Positions 24,854 to 37,834 of a stretch of DNA of 64,000 bases are shown here, piece after piece (position 1 is the first letter of the stretch; each line of letters starts with the position of its first letter). The position numbers and the translations under genes are program-made. The stretch lies in the NCBI GenBank assembly GCA_028023455.1, contig JAQFVV010000018.1:4553800-4617799 (forward strand). Direction: 5' to 3'. The notes beneath the pieces were generated by a model. The model was given only the letters and a program-made list of their open reading frames with translations. It searched no databases and was not told where the DNA came from. The stretch comes from Epiperipatus broadwayi (lineage: Eukaryota; Onychophora; Udeonychophora; Euonychophora; Peripatidae).

Positions 24854-25135
24854 GTGATATTCAGATTCTGGGCATTAGAACCAAAATTCTTGGATTTTCT
24901 GATTAAAATAAATTTAGAGACCATGACTACAAATTGGTTTCTGAACGGTAAAAGGCAAATCAATAACATTGATCCATTGTGCCCTAACTGTCTCAGGCAA
25001 AAGGAAACTTTCGATCATATCATTTATTCTTGCACCAGTCTTGGAAAAATTAAAATGATTATATATCAGAACTCAAAAGTGGATTATTACCTAATTATTT
25101 CCATTAAGTACTGCTTGCTTCTAAAGACATTTTAA
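24854..25135 (+). pseudogene. LINE C-terminal zinc-knuckle fragment
   Basis: The last recognisable part of the LINE polyprotein. CPNCLRQKETFDHIIYSC gives C-x2-C-x8-H-x4-C, thought to help LINE proteins bind their RNA. It ends in a stop at 25133. Confidence 0.75.
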
Positions 25136-25499
25136 CTATCAGATTGTCAATATTCTTGACATATTCTGTTTGGTCGGCCAGATGCAAAAGACAATTTACT
25201 CATTCTCAGCCAGACATGGATATTTTTTTTTCAAACAATTAAAAAACTAAAGGACAGAGATAAAACTCTTGCTACAAAATTCTTGTACAAGGAGACTTGG
25301 AAACTGTTTTAGTTTCCTACTTAAGATCCATTTACCTAAGACTTGATGTAGATACATGTCTAATTATTACCATACATGTCACTATATTTTTTTTAGTTAA
25401 CTGTAGATTGTTTGCTAAAGTTTTAAATGTAACCCCCCTTTTTTATCTACTATATTTGTAAACATATATTAGATCTAATAAAGTTATTTTGAAAATAAA

Positions 25500-26415
25500 T
25501 AATTACTTGCCAATTGTTTAGCATAAAAACACACCAATCTTTAGGTGCAAACAATAGTTATGTTTCACATAACATTCATAATCATTCGGTTGTGTTAGAT
25601 ATTTAAACATCTGTAATCATGCTGAAGTAGCAATATAACTTTTTACTTTAATATATGCACTATTGATATTTTTATTTTATATGGAAATTTTAAAACACAC
25701 AATAGTATTTAAATATCATATCCAAATCAACTTCTGAACCTGAAAATTAAAGTAATTTTTTTTGCTTCATAACAATTAAGGTATATTATAAAAGGGAGGG
25801 GAAATCCGATTCAATTTAAGACTTAATTATTTTGTCAAACATTATACATGCAAGTATTAAATACAGCAACTAATAATCACATTCAAGGTATATGCTATTA
25901 TGAGAGATAATCTCGGACTTTATTGCATAAATGTCTTAAAATTGATAAATGATAATTAATATAAAAAAGCAGATAAATCTCTTATACTATTAAAAAACTT
26001 ACCATTATCTACACTATATTATTATCTTTTACATAATATTCATGCTTGTTAGAGTCCTGACATGTTTAATGTTGAGAAGCTGTTTTAGATATATTATTTA
26101 ATTATCTATGTGTGCTTCCAAAACTAACATCATAAAATAAATAGTTCAGCAAAGTAACTATTAATATAACAAATTATAATTATATTACAGCATGATTATA
26201 GGCTTCAAATCTTTAATACACCTAATAATTATAAATATTAAATTTATAAAACATAATTATATGGTTGAAAAAGATTCTTCAGATTTTTTTGTGTGAATAG
26301 ATTTTTTTCAGTTTTAAATCATACCTGAAAGTAAATGCTCAGATGTACTCATATGATTGGTAGAAAATTTTCAAGTAATTTTAGGCTAGTATTAATTACA
26401 TTAAATAGGTTTAAT
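25500..26415. other. AT-rich spacer, nothing recognised
   Basis: No coding, tandem or inverted structure is supported. Confidence 0.5.
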
Positions 26416-26419
26416 TTAT

Positions 26420-27120
26420 ATATATGGTGTGGAAAAGAGTTGAAAATGATATAAAAAAGTATAACTGTGAAATAGCAAGGAAAGCTGTAGAAGAGAATAA
26501 AAGTCTCAAGAGTATAATAACATTTTGGTATTGGTAGAAAATTTATATTTGCAATAAGAAAAAAAGATGGAATTATTACTAAAAAGAGAGATGACATCAT
26601 GAAATAGGTAGAATATTTTTAGCAAGAATTATATAGTAATAAAGAACGAGTACCTCCTATATCTATTACATCTTCCAAATTGCCCAGAATTTTAAATGAA
26701 GAAGTAAGACATGCAATTAAATGTATGAAGAAAGGAAAGGCTCCAGGTAATGATCGAATTATAATTGATATATTAAAAGAAGCAGGTGAAAAAATAAAAT
26801 AAAAATTAGCAAAGTTATATACCAAATGTCTAATGATGAAGATGTACCAGATAATTGAAAGAATGCAGTATTAATATTAATATTTAAAAAAGGTGATAAA
26901 GAAGTTATTAAAAATTACAGACCCATCAGCCCATTATCAGTTTTGTACAAAATTTTTACCAAGATAATTACAACTCGTTTACAGAGAACATTGGATTTCC
27001 ACCAACCAAGAGAACAAGCTGAATTTAAAAGTGGTTTTAGTACAGTAGATTATATCCAGGTATTGAGAGAAGTTACAGAAAGGATAAATATAACCAATAT
27101 TTTATTTCTAACAAAAATTA
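26420..27120 (+). mobile_element. RTE-type LINE, N-terminal RT fragment (copy A)
   Basis: Frames on the plus strand read EIARKAVEENKSLK, then GKAPGNDRI (26734-26760), ILKEAGEKI, KLAKLYTKCL, IFKKGDKEVIKNYRPIS and LYKIFTKIITTRLQR. These are in the order of the linker and first RT motifs of RTE/BovB LINEs, where KGKAPGxDxI and NYRPISLLxxxYKIFxK are diagnostic. Several stops and frameshifts break it, and it ends soon after REVTERIN, before the catalytic box. Its overlap with the minus-strand copy at 30.8-32.2 kb is near-identical around TTTTTACCAAGATAATTACA, so both belong to one family. Confidence 0.8.
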
Positions 27121-27609
27121 TACAAACAACTATTTACCAGAACTCTACTTTGCAAATATCCCCGTTTGTTTTGTTTTTATATATATGAACATAATCAAAA
27201 TTTTATTTACAAAAAGTAATTGTTATAATATAATCACTATTAAATAGATTTATATATTATTGTTAATATGAATAAGCTTTATTAAATAAGGAGCATGTTA
27301 AGTTAGGACACTCTGATCATTTTGGTGATTAGTCTACTGTGTGAATTAAAGTATATGTCAATTTCTATAAATTATTAAACAATTCAGAAGGCCCTATCTA
27401 TTATGATAAGGACTTTGGGTGCATGGATCGCTGTAGATTCATGTGTTAGACAGTTAATGCGGTGTTGAAAGTGATTATTATTTTTTGAAAAATTTGTATT
27501 GTGGCAACTTTGTGTTGGCACTTTTTTTCATTAAAATTCATAATTATTGACTAATTGTGTAATATATATATATTGGAAATAGAAACATTGTCAGTAAAGT
27601 CACACAGTG

Positions 27610-28560
27610 TAAAGTGATCATATTCCTCATAAGGCCTCATCTTGAGAATCAATTTATATAATTGAGTATAATATGTAGAGAAATCTAGTAATGCATTAAT
27701 CAAATAACTCCATTACTATCCAAATTAATGAAATATATAAATGTGACTGGTAAGCCATTATTTTGTATTTCCAAATGTGGTATGATTAAGGACATGGCTA
27801 ATATTATAATTTTTAACCCAGATTTTTATCAGGCATAACATTTTTGGTTTATTAGACTCTGAATAGGCATGATTACTCTTATTGTACCTGATAATAATTG
27901 CTAGATAAATTATATTATTAAAAGAAGTGCATGCTGGTATTGCTTAGATTGTGGCTTACCATTCTTGGGGGGGGGGGGCTGCAAGTATTTACTTTGTACA
28001 CCATGGTGAAAGATTTTTAAATTTATAATAAAATATGTGTGATAAAATATATACACTACAAAAAGTGGTAGACTATCCTAATAATAAAACAAATGTGAAT
28101 AGATTCAGTATCAAGCATTTACATAAAAAGAACAATTTAATTAAGGTTGATAGATATTTTATTTTTTCACTATGGTTATACAAAATTAATACATGGAGCC
28201 TCTTCTCAAAAAAAATGTCAATCCACAGAGTAAACAATACCAGCAATTCTCCATTTAGTAATTTTATATATTTAGAAATCATTATCAAGGTACAACAAAA
28301 ATCACCCTATTCAGAGTCTAATAAACCTATATCTGGTAAAAATCGGTGATAACAATAATAGTAACTATGCCCTTAATTCTGACAAGAGTTGGAAATACAA
28401 AATAATTATTTGCCAGTCATCTCTATATATTTCATTAATTTTGTTAGTTATGAAGTTATTTGATTTACACATTGCTGGATTTCTCCAAATTTTCTATTAT
28501 ATAAACTGATTATTAAGATGAGATCTTACCACATAGAAAATATAAATTCCCAGTGGGATA
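27610..28560. mobile_element. ~950-bp imperfect foldback element
   Basis: The left half (about 27610-28060) is repeated in reverse complement in the right half (about 28140-28560). Matching blocks, from outside in, include TCATCTT, ATCAAATAACT(C/T)C, AAATTAATGAAATATATA, TTATTTTGTATTTCCAA, TTTATTAGACTCTGAATAGG, GCTGGTATTG and TTTGTA..ACCAT.GTGAAA. Identity is perhaps 70-75% by eye, with many short indels, so the palindrome is old. The inner ACCATGGTG block next to GAAAGA in the left half resembles the ACCATGGT hairpin after the PLE at 23.4 kb, which hints that the arms are PLE-derived. No protein frame is supported. Confidence 0.65.
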
Positions 28561-28569
28561 AAATTATGT

Positions 28570-30840
28570 AAACTGCATTTAAAATATTAAAACAGAAGAA
28601 TTAGAGCCACAGGCAATAGCAAAGACCAAATGACAAAAAAAAAGACATCATAATAAATTAGAAATGCTGTGGGAAAAGATAAACGATCTGTCATTTAGCA
28701 ATTAAAGAACATAGTTGTTTTATTTTCTTATTATATCTCTATAATAATATCTAAACTATACAAAACAATTATATTTATCAAAAAACATTGATAATCTAGA
28801 CAGTTGATCTAATATGAATACAAGGATTTGTTGGCTAAAATTATTATTGATTTTTCTAGCTGAAAACTATCAGTTATTCAGATTATTTATTTATATTAAA
28901 GTTATCAAAAAAGGAAGAAAAATAAGAATAATTTGCCGGTAATTAATAAATTAAAATCAAAGCTACTGTCAGAATAGTTAATTGTTATAAATATTATTAT
29001 AATTTAGTAAATAATTATATGTTGGAGTATTTCCATCATTCGATATTGTTTAATTTATTTTCAAAAATTCAAACTTTATTTAAACCTTTCAAATACATTC
29101 GGTTACTAATGACTGCACCCAACTCAGTATATATTACGGTTTAAATAGTAATATTCTCCTCTCTTCTCCGGGCTGTTGTTGGTCTAACAGTAACAGCACT
29201 AACATGACAATCAAATCTAAATTTTAAGATTGTGAATATTAAATTTAGGATGACAGAATAACCTAATTAATTTAAAGCTTCACCTTAAATTCAATAATCA
29301 TAAATCCAAAAATTTCACGTTTGATTTCTATGCTAGTACTGTCAATGATCAGTCCAGAAATATCACTTGAAACATTGTAACCTGTGTGTTGTTTAAAGGT
29401 TATAAGATGAAATTTTTGTGAAAGATATTTAACAATTAATACTAGGTGATAAAAACAGTCCAATATATAACAACTACTAAAATAATACTATTACAAACTT
29501 TCAGACAAATATTACACTTTGCATCTTTAAAATTATGATATACCTCAACTCAGTAGATAAACATTTTGACATGGTCACTCTTTTTGAATTTTTGTTTTTT
29601 TCCAGCCATTTATCCTTGCACTAAGTCTGAAGAAATATCATGGTATTAAACTTCATATTGCCTAAAAAAAGAAAATGTTATTTCCTAAAAAATCGTAAAT
29701 TTGGAAAATAATAACTTATTTAAAATAACTTGGGCTGGCCACAAAATATTAAATATTGAAGAAATCAGAAAACCCAAAAGTAAATAGAAAAGAAACCAAA
29801 AATTAAAAAAAAACTGATGGCCAAAACTGTCCAAAAAATTGACATGAAAAGTATATTCTGATTGAGAATTTTTGATAAACTAAAAGATAAATAGCAAATG
29901 AAAATTCAAATTTTATACAATCTAAAACGTATATTTTAAAAAACTTTTTTTCAGTAAATATTTTAATTTTGATTTTTTTTTTCTTGTCATTTTTATGATT
30001 TATAATTATTTTATGCCTTAAAATTTTTAATAATATTTATCAAATTTTTGAATGTTGTTGCATACCCTGATTTAACTCCAAATCAAAAATCAGCACATAG
30101 ACCTCTCACCACTTTTATTTTTGATAAATAAATGATTGTTAGTTAATATTCTTTGTTAAATAAGTAACTCAACATATTTGGCGCTGAGGCTGGGGGGGGG
30201 GGAGCATTTTTCTAACATGTATGCATAAATGTCTATGCAGAGTCATTTGATTTCCATGATAAAATTAGGATGTAACACACACCTGCGTCATTATAATCAA
30301 TAAAGTAAATTTAATAGCATATTTAGATTGGTTTGTCTATTCTAGTAATTTATAAGACAAAGTGATGTATATATTTATATCTTTCAGTTAATAATACCAA
30401 AAATATAAATGATTCAATTGTTGGTAAACAATATTAGTTGTTGTTTTTTTCCTTTTGGTTAATTTTTAACCTGTTATAATTTGTTAAAACTTTATTAAAT
30501 TAAATTTCTTCATCAAATATAATCTTTATTTTCTAAAATACATTCTATACTAGGTCATATGCTTACATTCTTTATATGAATGTTTCTATGATACATCATA
30601 ATCAAAGGGTTTACTAATGTCTACGTTAGATAAACAAGGAATATAGTGGAAGAGTAGCAAGTAAGAATAAAGATAGCTTGTCTAAGTAATAATAGTAACA
30701 TTCACTTGCAAAGTTTAAAGTTGTATTTAAAAAAAATAAAAACTGGATTTTATTCTATAGCTTTTTATGTATATCTAAATTGTATCCATAAAAGCATAGA
30801 GACCTGATATTAGCATCATCTTTGTCATACATATGTATAC
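28570..30840. other. AT-rich spacer, nothing recognised
   Basis: No open frame with protein-like composition. A short G run at 30193 and a slightly GC-richer patch at 29140-29210 are the only departures. Confidence 0.5.
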
Positions 30841-30849
30841 TGATTTCAA

Positions 30850-32210
30850 TCATCATCAACCATTATCAACCCACTGCAGGATGAAGGTCTCTCTAAGTTC
30901 AATCCATCTTCTCTGATCTTTAATTTCTCTTCTCCATAGCACCCCTGCACAGTTTTTTATTTCATCCATCCATCTCATATGTCATCTCTTTCTGGGTCTT
31001 TTACAATCTCTTGGAATCCAGTTTAATTTCAATTGTCCATTTACTATTATCTCTTTTAGCAATATGTCCAGTCCAACTCCAGTCTTTTATTTTTTTTCAA
31101 TGAAGCCAGTAACACCTGTTTGTTCTTGGACCCATATATTGCTTTTTCAATCTCTTTTTGTTACTCCCAACATGCATCTCTCCATACTTATTTGAGTGAT
31201 CTGAAGCCTCTGTATTGCTTTTCTATTAAGTGTCCAAGTCTCAAATCCATAAGTAAGAACTGGTGAAACACATTTATTAAAAACCTTTTTCAAATATAGG
31301 CATATTTCCTTTTAGTATCAAGTTATTTCTACAAAAAGCACTCCAACCAAATTTAATTCTATGATTAATTTCATCCATTATGTTTCCATCTGTATTAATA
31401 ATTTGATCAAGGTATTTGTAGCTGTTAACGTCATCTAACACATCATAGTCTTTATTTTCATATTTTGAGATAATCCATTAAATATTACTTTAGTCTTGTT
31501 AACATTTATATCTAGTCCTACTTTCCTATTTTCATCTGATAACCCCTGCAACATTTTCAGAAGCTCTAAAGCATTATTTGCAAAAACAATTACATTATCT
31601 GCAAAATCTAAATGACTTAAATAATCTCCATTTACTTTCACTCCTTTAGCTTCCAATGATAATCCACAAAATACTTCTTGCAACACTGTTGTAAAACCTT
31701 TTGGAGATATAGAGTCACCCTGTATTACACCCTTCTCAATGTTGACTTTTTTAGTATCACTATGTAATGTAATTGTTGCTGTTGCATTTTTATAATGACA
31801 ATATCCTGAATCTATACCTTGATGATTCAATGTTTTAATTACTGAAGAAATGTTTATAGAATCAAATGCCTTTTCATAATCTACAAAACCAAAACGTAAT
31901 GGCAACTCATATTCATTTGTTTTTTCTATAACTTCTCTCAATACCTGAATATGATCTACTGTATTAAAACCACTTTTAAATCCAGCTTGTTCTTTGGTTG
32001 GTGGAAATCCAATGTTCTCTGTAAACGAGTTGTAATTATCTTGGTAAAAATTTTGTATAAAACTGATAAAAGGCTGAAAAGTCTGTAATTTTTAAAATCT
32101 TCTTTATCACTCTTTTTAAATATTAATATTAATACTGCATTTTCCCAATCAACTGGTACATCTTTATCAATTAGACATTTGGTATATAACTTTGCTATTT
32201 TTTTTTGCTG
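30850..32210 (-). mobile_element. RTE/BovB-type LINE fragment (copy B)
   Basis: Minus-strand frames cover the middle and 3' end of an RTE LINE. From 32.2 kb downwards they read KLYTKCL, DVPVDWENAVLILIFKK, LYKIFTKIITTRLQR, RT motifs A and B, a FADN catalytic box, then the C-terminal block LTYGFETWTLNRKAIQRLQ and MERCMLGVTKRD near 31260-31150. That last block is typical of RTE/BovB proteins. The end near 30850 is a TGATGATGA-rich tail. The endonuclease region is missing (5' truncation). It shares its 5' part with copy A at 26.4-27.1 kb in the opposite orientation. Confidence 0.87.
31435..31941 (-). pseudogene. RTE reverse transcriptase core fragment
   Basis: This 168-codon frame contains motif A as VDYEKAFDSI (residues 20-29), motif B as GVIQGDSISPKGFTTVL (71-87; RTE consensus has GVRQGDxISPKLFT) and the catalytic box as LDFADN (111-116), where the second aspartate of FADD is changed to asparagine. 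It continues to VGLDINVNKTKVI, the usual GLxxNxxKTK block. The lost aspartate predicts an inactive polymerase even if the frame were complete. The ATG is internal to the former protein. Confidence 0.85.
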
Positions 32211-32219
32211 ATTTCAATA

Positions 32220-33185
32220 AATTTTCCAATATATAAATTATCTGCCTAACATGCAGCCATAAATATATTTGACTATTAGTGTAGTATATAAGCACTAGCA
32301 TCATATCAAAACAATATAAACTAGCTAAGAGAAATAAATACAATTACTTGTCTACACAATCGCTTTTAATAGTTTAACCCGAATCCTCTGACTGAAATAT
32401 TAATAAGCGCTGTGTAGAGAAGTAGTTGTGCTTGGTATATATAAATGTTAAATTTAATGAGGATTTTTATATTTCTTACACATGTCTATTAAAACAATAG
32501 TTTTTTATGAGAGTGTACAGTTTGAACATGTACTGAAAGGTATAAAATGAAAATCATTATAGTTATATAAATACTAGCATTAATGTTTTAGTTTTTTTTT
32601 TTTAAATAATCATTTGTGACACAAAGATTTTAGCGTAATGGGAACCAAAGATTACCTGCAAATCACTCATTTTTATATAACTTTTACACACTAATGAAAG
32701 CTTAAATCAATGTAAAAATCTACCTTTTTTTTTTTTTTTTTGTTAGCATTACCAAATTTAAATTTCAAAAACTACTTTCTAAAATGTAAAAAGCTTTCGT
32801 ATATATATTACTTTTAACTTCATTACTGACTTTTTTTTTAATTCTAAAATTTTCAAAAGGTGGTGGGAATTGAATAATTTGCAGTTTATAGTGCAATAAA
32901 ATATAATATTTATATTTTTTTTTAAAAAAAAAAAAGCAATGGATTAATAAATAAACTGAAATTATAAAATGCGATTAAATGATAAATTTATTTTATAAAA
33001 TGAAATTACATTTTAAAAAGTGCTAATGGATTTATTTACTTTTGATATAAATCTTTTTTTAAAGCATACCGAGTGAAATTTTTTGAAAATTCAATTAACT
33101 AAAATTTACCTTCTTTGACCTTTTGTGCTCATTTATAAAGAAAACACATCTAAACACAGATGAGCCTTGAGATCCAACTTCATAT
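32220..33185. other. AT-rich spacer, nothing recognised
   Basis: Homopolymer A and T runs only. No supported gene. Confidence 0.5.
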
Positions 33186-33187
33186 AC

Positions 33188-33561
<374 letters not shown>

Positions 33562-33569
33562 ACATTTAT

Positions 33570-36500
33570 TTTTCACTATATTAAAGAAATATCACAATAG
33601 CTTAGTTTTATTTATCTATTAGAAAAATGAAAACCCTAATTAAAAAGAAATTGTACTAATATATATGTATGCCAACAATGAATTTAATATCAGTGTATTG
33701 TACATCATATACAAGACTTAGACTAAGTAAACATGGTAATGACCTAATGTCAAACCAGTCAATAGGTAACCAAATGCAGAAGATGAAAGCATAATTCTAC
33801 TATGTAATTTTATTTTACTTGTAATCAATATAATATACACAACAATAGGATCCACACAGCAATCAAAAAGGAAATAAAATGTGAATATACTAAATAACAG
33901 AAGCTGGGTCCAGTATAAAAATAAACCCAGTTTATTTCTGTTGCCTTTTACTATTTTCAAAGGATGCAAAAGCTGTACAATAACATCTGAAAATCAAATG
34001 TTCGAATTTAAGAGAATATGGATGGCTTATTCAAAGACTCCAAATTATTTGTTTGATCATTGTAAAGCAAATTATAAAAAACTGCAGTTGATATTTAAAC
34101 AAAAAGATTTCTAATAAATTCATGCAGTTGGATAAAATAATTGAACTGATTTAAATAGACATTAAAAATAAAAAGGACTGCTATTCATCTAATATAGATA
34201 AATGAACAAAATAGAACATCATCAGCATAGTTAAATATATAAGTGATGGAGTAATTCTGTTCTTATAAAAATGTTTAAATACCAAACACTAAATTAAAAA
34301 ATTGTAATTGTTTATGAACTGCAAAACAATGTACTCTCGCTAATTCAATAGTGTTGTAGGGCTAAAATGTTGTCAGCCCTGACATAGAAAGTGCAATCGT
34401 TTAATATTTAATTGTGTACATCTGCTGAAACACCAAATTTGCTGTTTTAAACATTCAGATAGATACAGAATAAAAACAACAACAGGAGATGAAAGTAACT
34501 TCATTCCAAATACATTGCCAAGGAGTCCCAATGAGTAAATGTATGATTTGCTGCAGATGTCTGACCAGAATAATGATGAACTGTATCTATTAGAAACATT
34601 ACTTGCCTAATTCATGAACATTGTGCCAAATAACTTGAAGAAAGTCTCAATTTGTTATGTAACTTTTTTTCTTATTTTACATGTATGTTTGTAGAATTTC
34701 TGTATTTTTATTTATTTATTTCACTTCTGCACTTGGAAATCTAAATTTCTATAACTTGGGAGAGTCCATTGTAGTTGAAGTCAAGAAAGTTCAGGGAAGA
34801 AGATTGTTAAGCTAGACAATTCTTTTTTTATTGAATGAAATTTAGGTTAACTCTCTTTACTAATAACATGACATTAGATATTATCATCATTCTTATTCTA
34901 ATATGGAATAAAGGTAAGATTTTATTTGATATTCTTTCATATTAAAAAACATGCATTTGCTACAGGATAGAGTTTGCAATGTTTATTTGTTTATATATTT
35001 TTTTGCTAACCAATGATTGTTTGTATTCATTTATCCAGTATAAATGACTAATATTCTTGCTTTGTCAAACTTGTACATAGTTAAGGAGGGGTCCTCAAAG
35101 AAGATGGAACCTCTATAGTTGGAATTAGACTTTGAAGCTATTTCACATACCATATAATCTTGTTAAATAGTTAGTTAACTTCATGATCATTGTAACAATG
35201 AATTAATAATTTTTCTTTTCATTACTCTTATCTACTTTATAAATATGTAGTGGTTTTATATATACCTATCATGGGAAAAGTTGGAGTAATAAACATATAT
35301 AATTATTAACTCAATATCATTATATACTTGACACACACACACGTATTAAGTATTATTTTGTTAAGAGTTTTTCAATTTGTATTTTATTGTTTTTTTTGGA
35401 AATACACATTGTTAATTTGATTTCATTAAATGGTCTCTAGTTTATCAAAGTTATTGATTCATTTATTCATTAAATGATCTCTAGTTTATCAAAGTTATTT
35501 ATCCATTCATTCGTCAATTTATAACCATAAATATGTGTGTACACATATATACCTTTTACATTATAATATATTAATATGGTTGAATGAGTCCTTTACTTGA
35601 TTGGAACCCATATAAAGGTATTGTAATTGTTATCTAAGGTAAATGTATCCCTAAAAAGAGCCAAGTGCAACCTTCTCCCTGGCTTTGAATTCTGAGGCAT
35701 GTGTAGGATCTGAAAGAGGGGTAAGGTATGGACAAACTAGCCTAAATTGTGTCTGAATTTGATGTGAAACTCTAGAGCTATCTCATTGGAAATAGACATG
35801 ATCATTGATTAAGTACTTCATCACATTATTCATGGCATCCTACCTGAAGACACTAGGTCTGACTGTATTTAGATGCATTCCACCTCTTCTGGTGGAAAGC
35901 CTAGACTGTCACAACATAAAACAATGAAATATTTATGCAACAATATAATTTAATAAGATACTTAAAATAATTAAACATTTATATTCACCTTACTTGCAAT
36001 GAGCTATTCAAAATAAAATTTCTTGATAATACAATCAAATGTTATGCAATATTGAATTTTGTTCCTTGTACTATCAAATAATGTGTGTCTTAAACAGTCA
36101 ATCCCTTTTTAAATAACCATTCCTTTTTCATTAATTACACTTTATATATTGTAATGAAAACAAAAAAATTAAAGAAAAAAATATGGATTGATATTTTAGG
36201 CTTAAGTAAAATAATTTTATTTTAATATTATGACTGTACTTTTTATCTGTGTCTATTTTATGATATTAGCTATTTGATCTCTTCCTTTACGTTACTTAAT
36301 TTTCTTATGGGTTCATCACTCAATGATAGTTTAAAACTACAATAAATATTTTTTATCCTTTGTCATATCCAATCTGAATATTTATCTTTTCTTCCACTAA
36401 TCTTTATTTACCATTCAGAATATTTTCTGAATGTATATATGCCACTCTCTAATGCTATCTGCATCGAATTAAAAAAATATTTATTCCAATCTTATCTAAT

Positions 36501-36800
36501 AATTTAAGTCATACTTTCCCATTTCAAATTCCTATTTGTTTTATGCCTGTATTATAACTACTGCTCATAAAGACTTATAAATTAAAATTCTCTAACCATA
36601 TTATAAAGCTATTACAGGATTAATAATACAACATCAGATCCAATTTTAAATATCACCATTTGTTATTTAATATTATACTGGAACACAGAGATACACCCCC
36701 CCCCTTCATCTATTTTTTTTATTTTTTGTTATTTTTGTGTATGTAATTTACTAGTTCATAATATATAAATCTTTATCTTACTAGTTTAGTGACATTCAAT
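33570..36800. other. AT-rich region, one small tandem repeat
   Basis: A 44-bp imperfect duplication (CATTAAATGGTCTCTAGTTT at 35424 and its near copy at 35468) is the only clear structure. The patch at 35600-35900 is less AT-rich, but its frames are broken and match nothing I know. Confidence 0.5.
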
Positions 36801-36806
36801 CAAATA

Positions 36807-36954
36807 AAACATTATACAATTTAATCAAGCATTGTTAGCTGAGAGGTCAGTGCAGCCAGCTTGCAAGCATGCAGTTGATTGCAGATGGTTGTTGCAGGTT
36901 CACCTCCTGGCCAATGCTATGATATATAAAAAAAAAAAACATTATACAATTAAT
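36807..36954 (+). mobile_element. Short tRNA-like SINE with target-site duplications
   Basis: The body (about 36826-36936) starts GCATTGTTAGCTGAGAGGTC, giving a pol III A-box-like GTTAGCTGAGAGG, and carries a B-box-like GGTTCACCTCC. It can fold like a tRNA: acceptor GCATTG/CAATGC, D stem GCTG/CAGC and T stem CAGG/CCTG with loop TTCACCT, with a long segment between the D and T arms as in class II tRNAs (Ser/Leu). It ends in an A run. Flanks carry an imperfect 18-19 bp direct repeat (AAACATTATACAAT(T)TAAT at 36807-36825 and 36937-36954), the footprint of LINE-mediated insertion. No CCA end or clear anticodon arm is visible, so a functional tRNA gene is unlikely. Confidence 0.75.
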
Positions 36955-37620
36955 AGCATTGATAAACAAATTATGTTAATTATTGATTTCCCTATTTCTT
37001 GATTTATTTCCCACCTCCATATTAATAATTATTATTTTAAAACATGAACTTAACTATATATACAAACATTACATTACCCATTTTCTTTTCTTTTGAACAC
37101 ACAAGTTTATTAAAAAAAACATGTAAATTTTATTAATAATATCTCAATTGTTCTTTGCCCTTTCCATGCTTCCTACTTAATCATATACCAATTTTCTTAT
37201 CCCTTTTCCAAATTTATCTGAGCATTAGTAACTATGGATTTTTTAACACCCTCATGTTATCCACCAGGTTTACATTTCTTTATTTTTCCAAGATCGCAGG
37301 TTACTTTTCACTTATATGATATATTTTATTTAGCACCATTTCACATTGATAATATTGATCTTCATATTATTTTCAATGTATTCTTTACTAATATTCATAT
37401 GTAATAGATCACAGATTGCACCCCCTTCTTAAACATAATAAAATGAAATTGATTTCAATATAGTTTGGATTTTCCTGGAAGCTAATGTCACTGATCACAA
37501 TTTATTTTACTTTTTACTTCCTTTACATATTGATTTTTTTTTTCATTGACAGTACTAATAATTAAATACTTCAATCACCCAGTAAACCATTATAATTTTT
37601 TCTCTATAAATATAATCTAC

Positions 37621-37794
37621 CATATACTCCTTAATTAAGACTTTACAATGCAATTTTAACATATATATTACTTCTTGCTTACAATTTCAACTGCACTGCA
37701 GTCATTACCAAAGCTACAATATTTAAACATATAATCAAGAAGAAATAAATCATATGTTAAAATTGCATTGTAAAGTGCTAATTAAGGAGTATGT

Positions 37795-37796
<2 letters not shown>
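37621..37796. mobile_element. Hairpin MITE-like element
   Basis: Inverted arms of about 44 bp (37621-37664 and 37752-37796) share ATACTCCTTAATTA and ACTTTACAATGCAATTTTAA. The centre of about 90 bp holds a CTGCACTGCAG palindrome. Arm mismatches are few. It is followed at once by an AT microsatellite. No coding capacity. Confidence 0.75.

Positions 37797-37798
<2 letters not shown>

Positions 37799-37831
<33 letters not shown>
37799..37831. repeat. (AT)n microsatellite
   Basis: About 33 bases of alternating AT directly after the hairpin element. Confidence 0.9.
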
Positions 37832-37832
<1 letters not shown>

Positions 37833-37834
37833 TT

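Larger units (their letters stand above)
23590..25495 (+). mobile_element. Degenerate non-LTR retrotransposon (LINE)
   Basis: A nearly continuous series of frames encodes the RT and C-terminal region of a LINE. In order: a palm motif LDISEASDTVNNNILL (from LDxSKAFDTVxH), VPQGFPLSALLFISYI (from VPQGSPLSPLLF), the catalytic box degraded to AYMDN (24080-24094), then FLGFSI and a basic thumb region. At the end is a zinc knuckle CPNCLRQKETFDHIIYSC (24980-25033). The 3' end near 25490 has AATAAAG and an A-rich tail. The endonuclease half is absent (5' truncation), and frameshifts at about 23680, 24030, 24660 and 24850 plus mutated catalytic residues show it is inactive. Confidence 0.85.

Noticed and set aside
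36826-36936. Functional tRNA gene
   Set aside because: The promoter-like boxes are present, but no proper anticodon arm can be drawn, the T loop departs from TTCRA, and the A tail and target duplications mark it as a retroposed copy.
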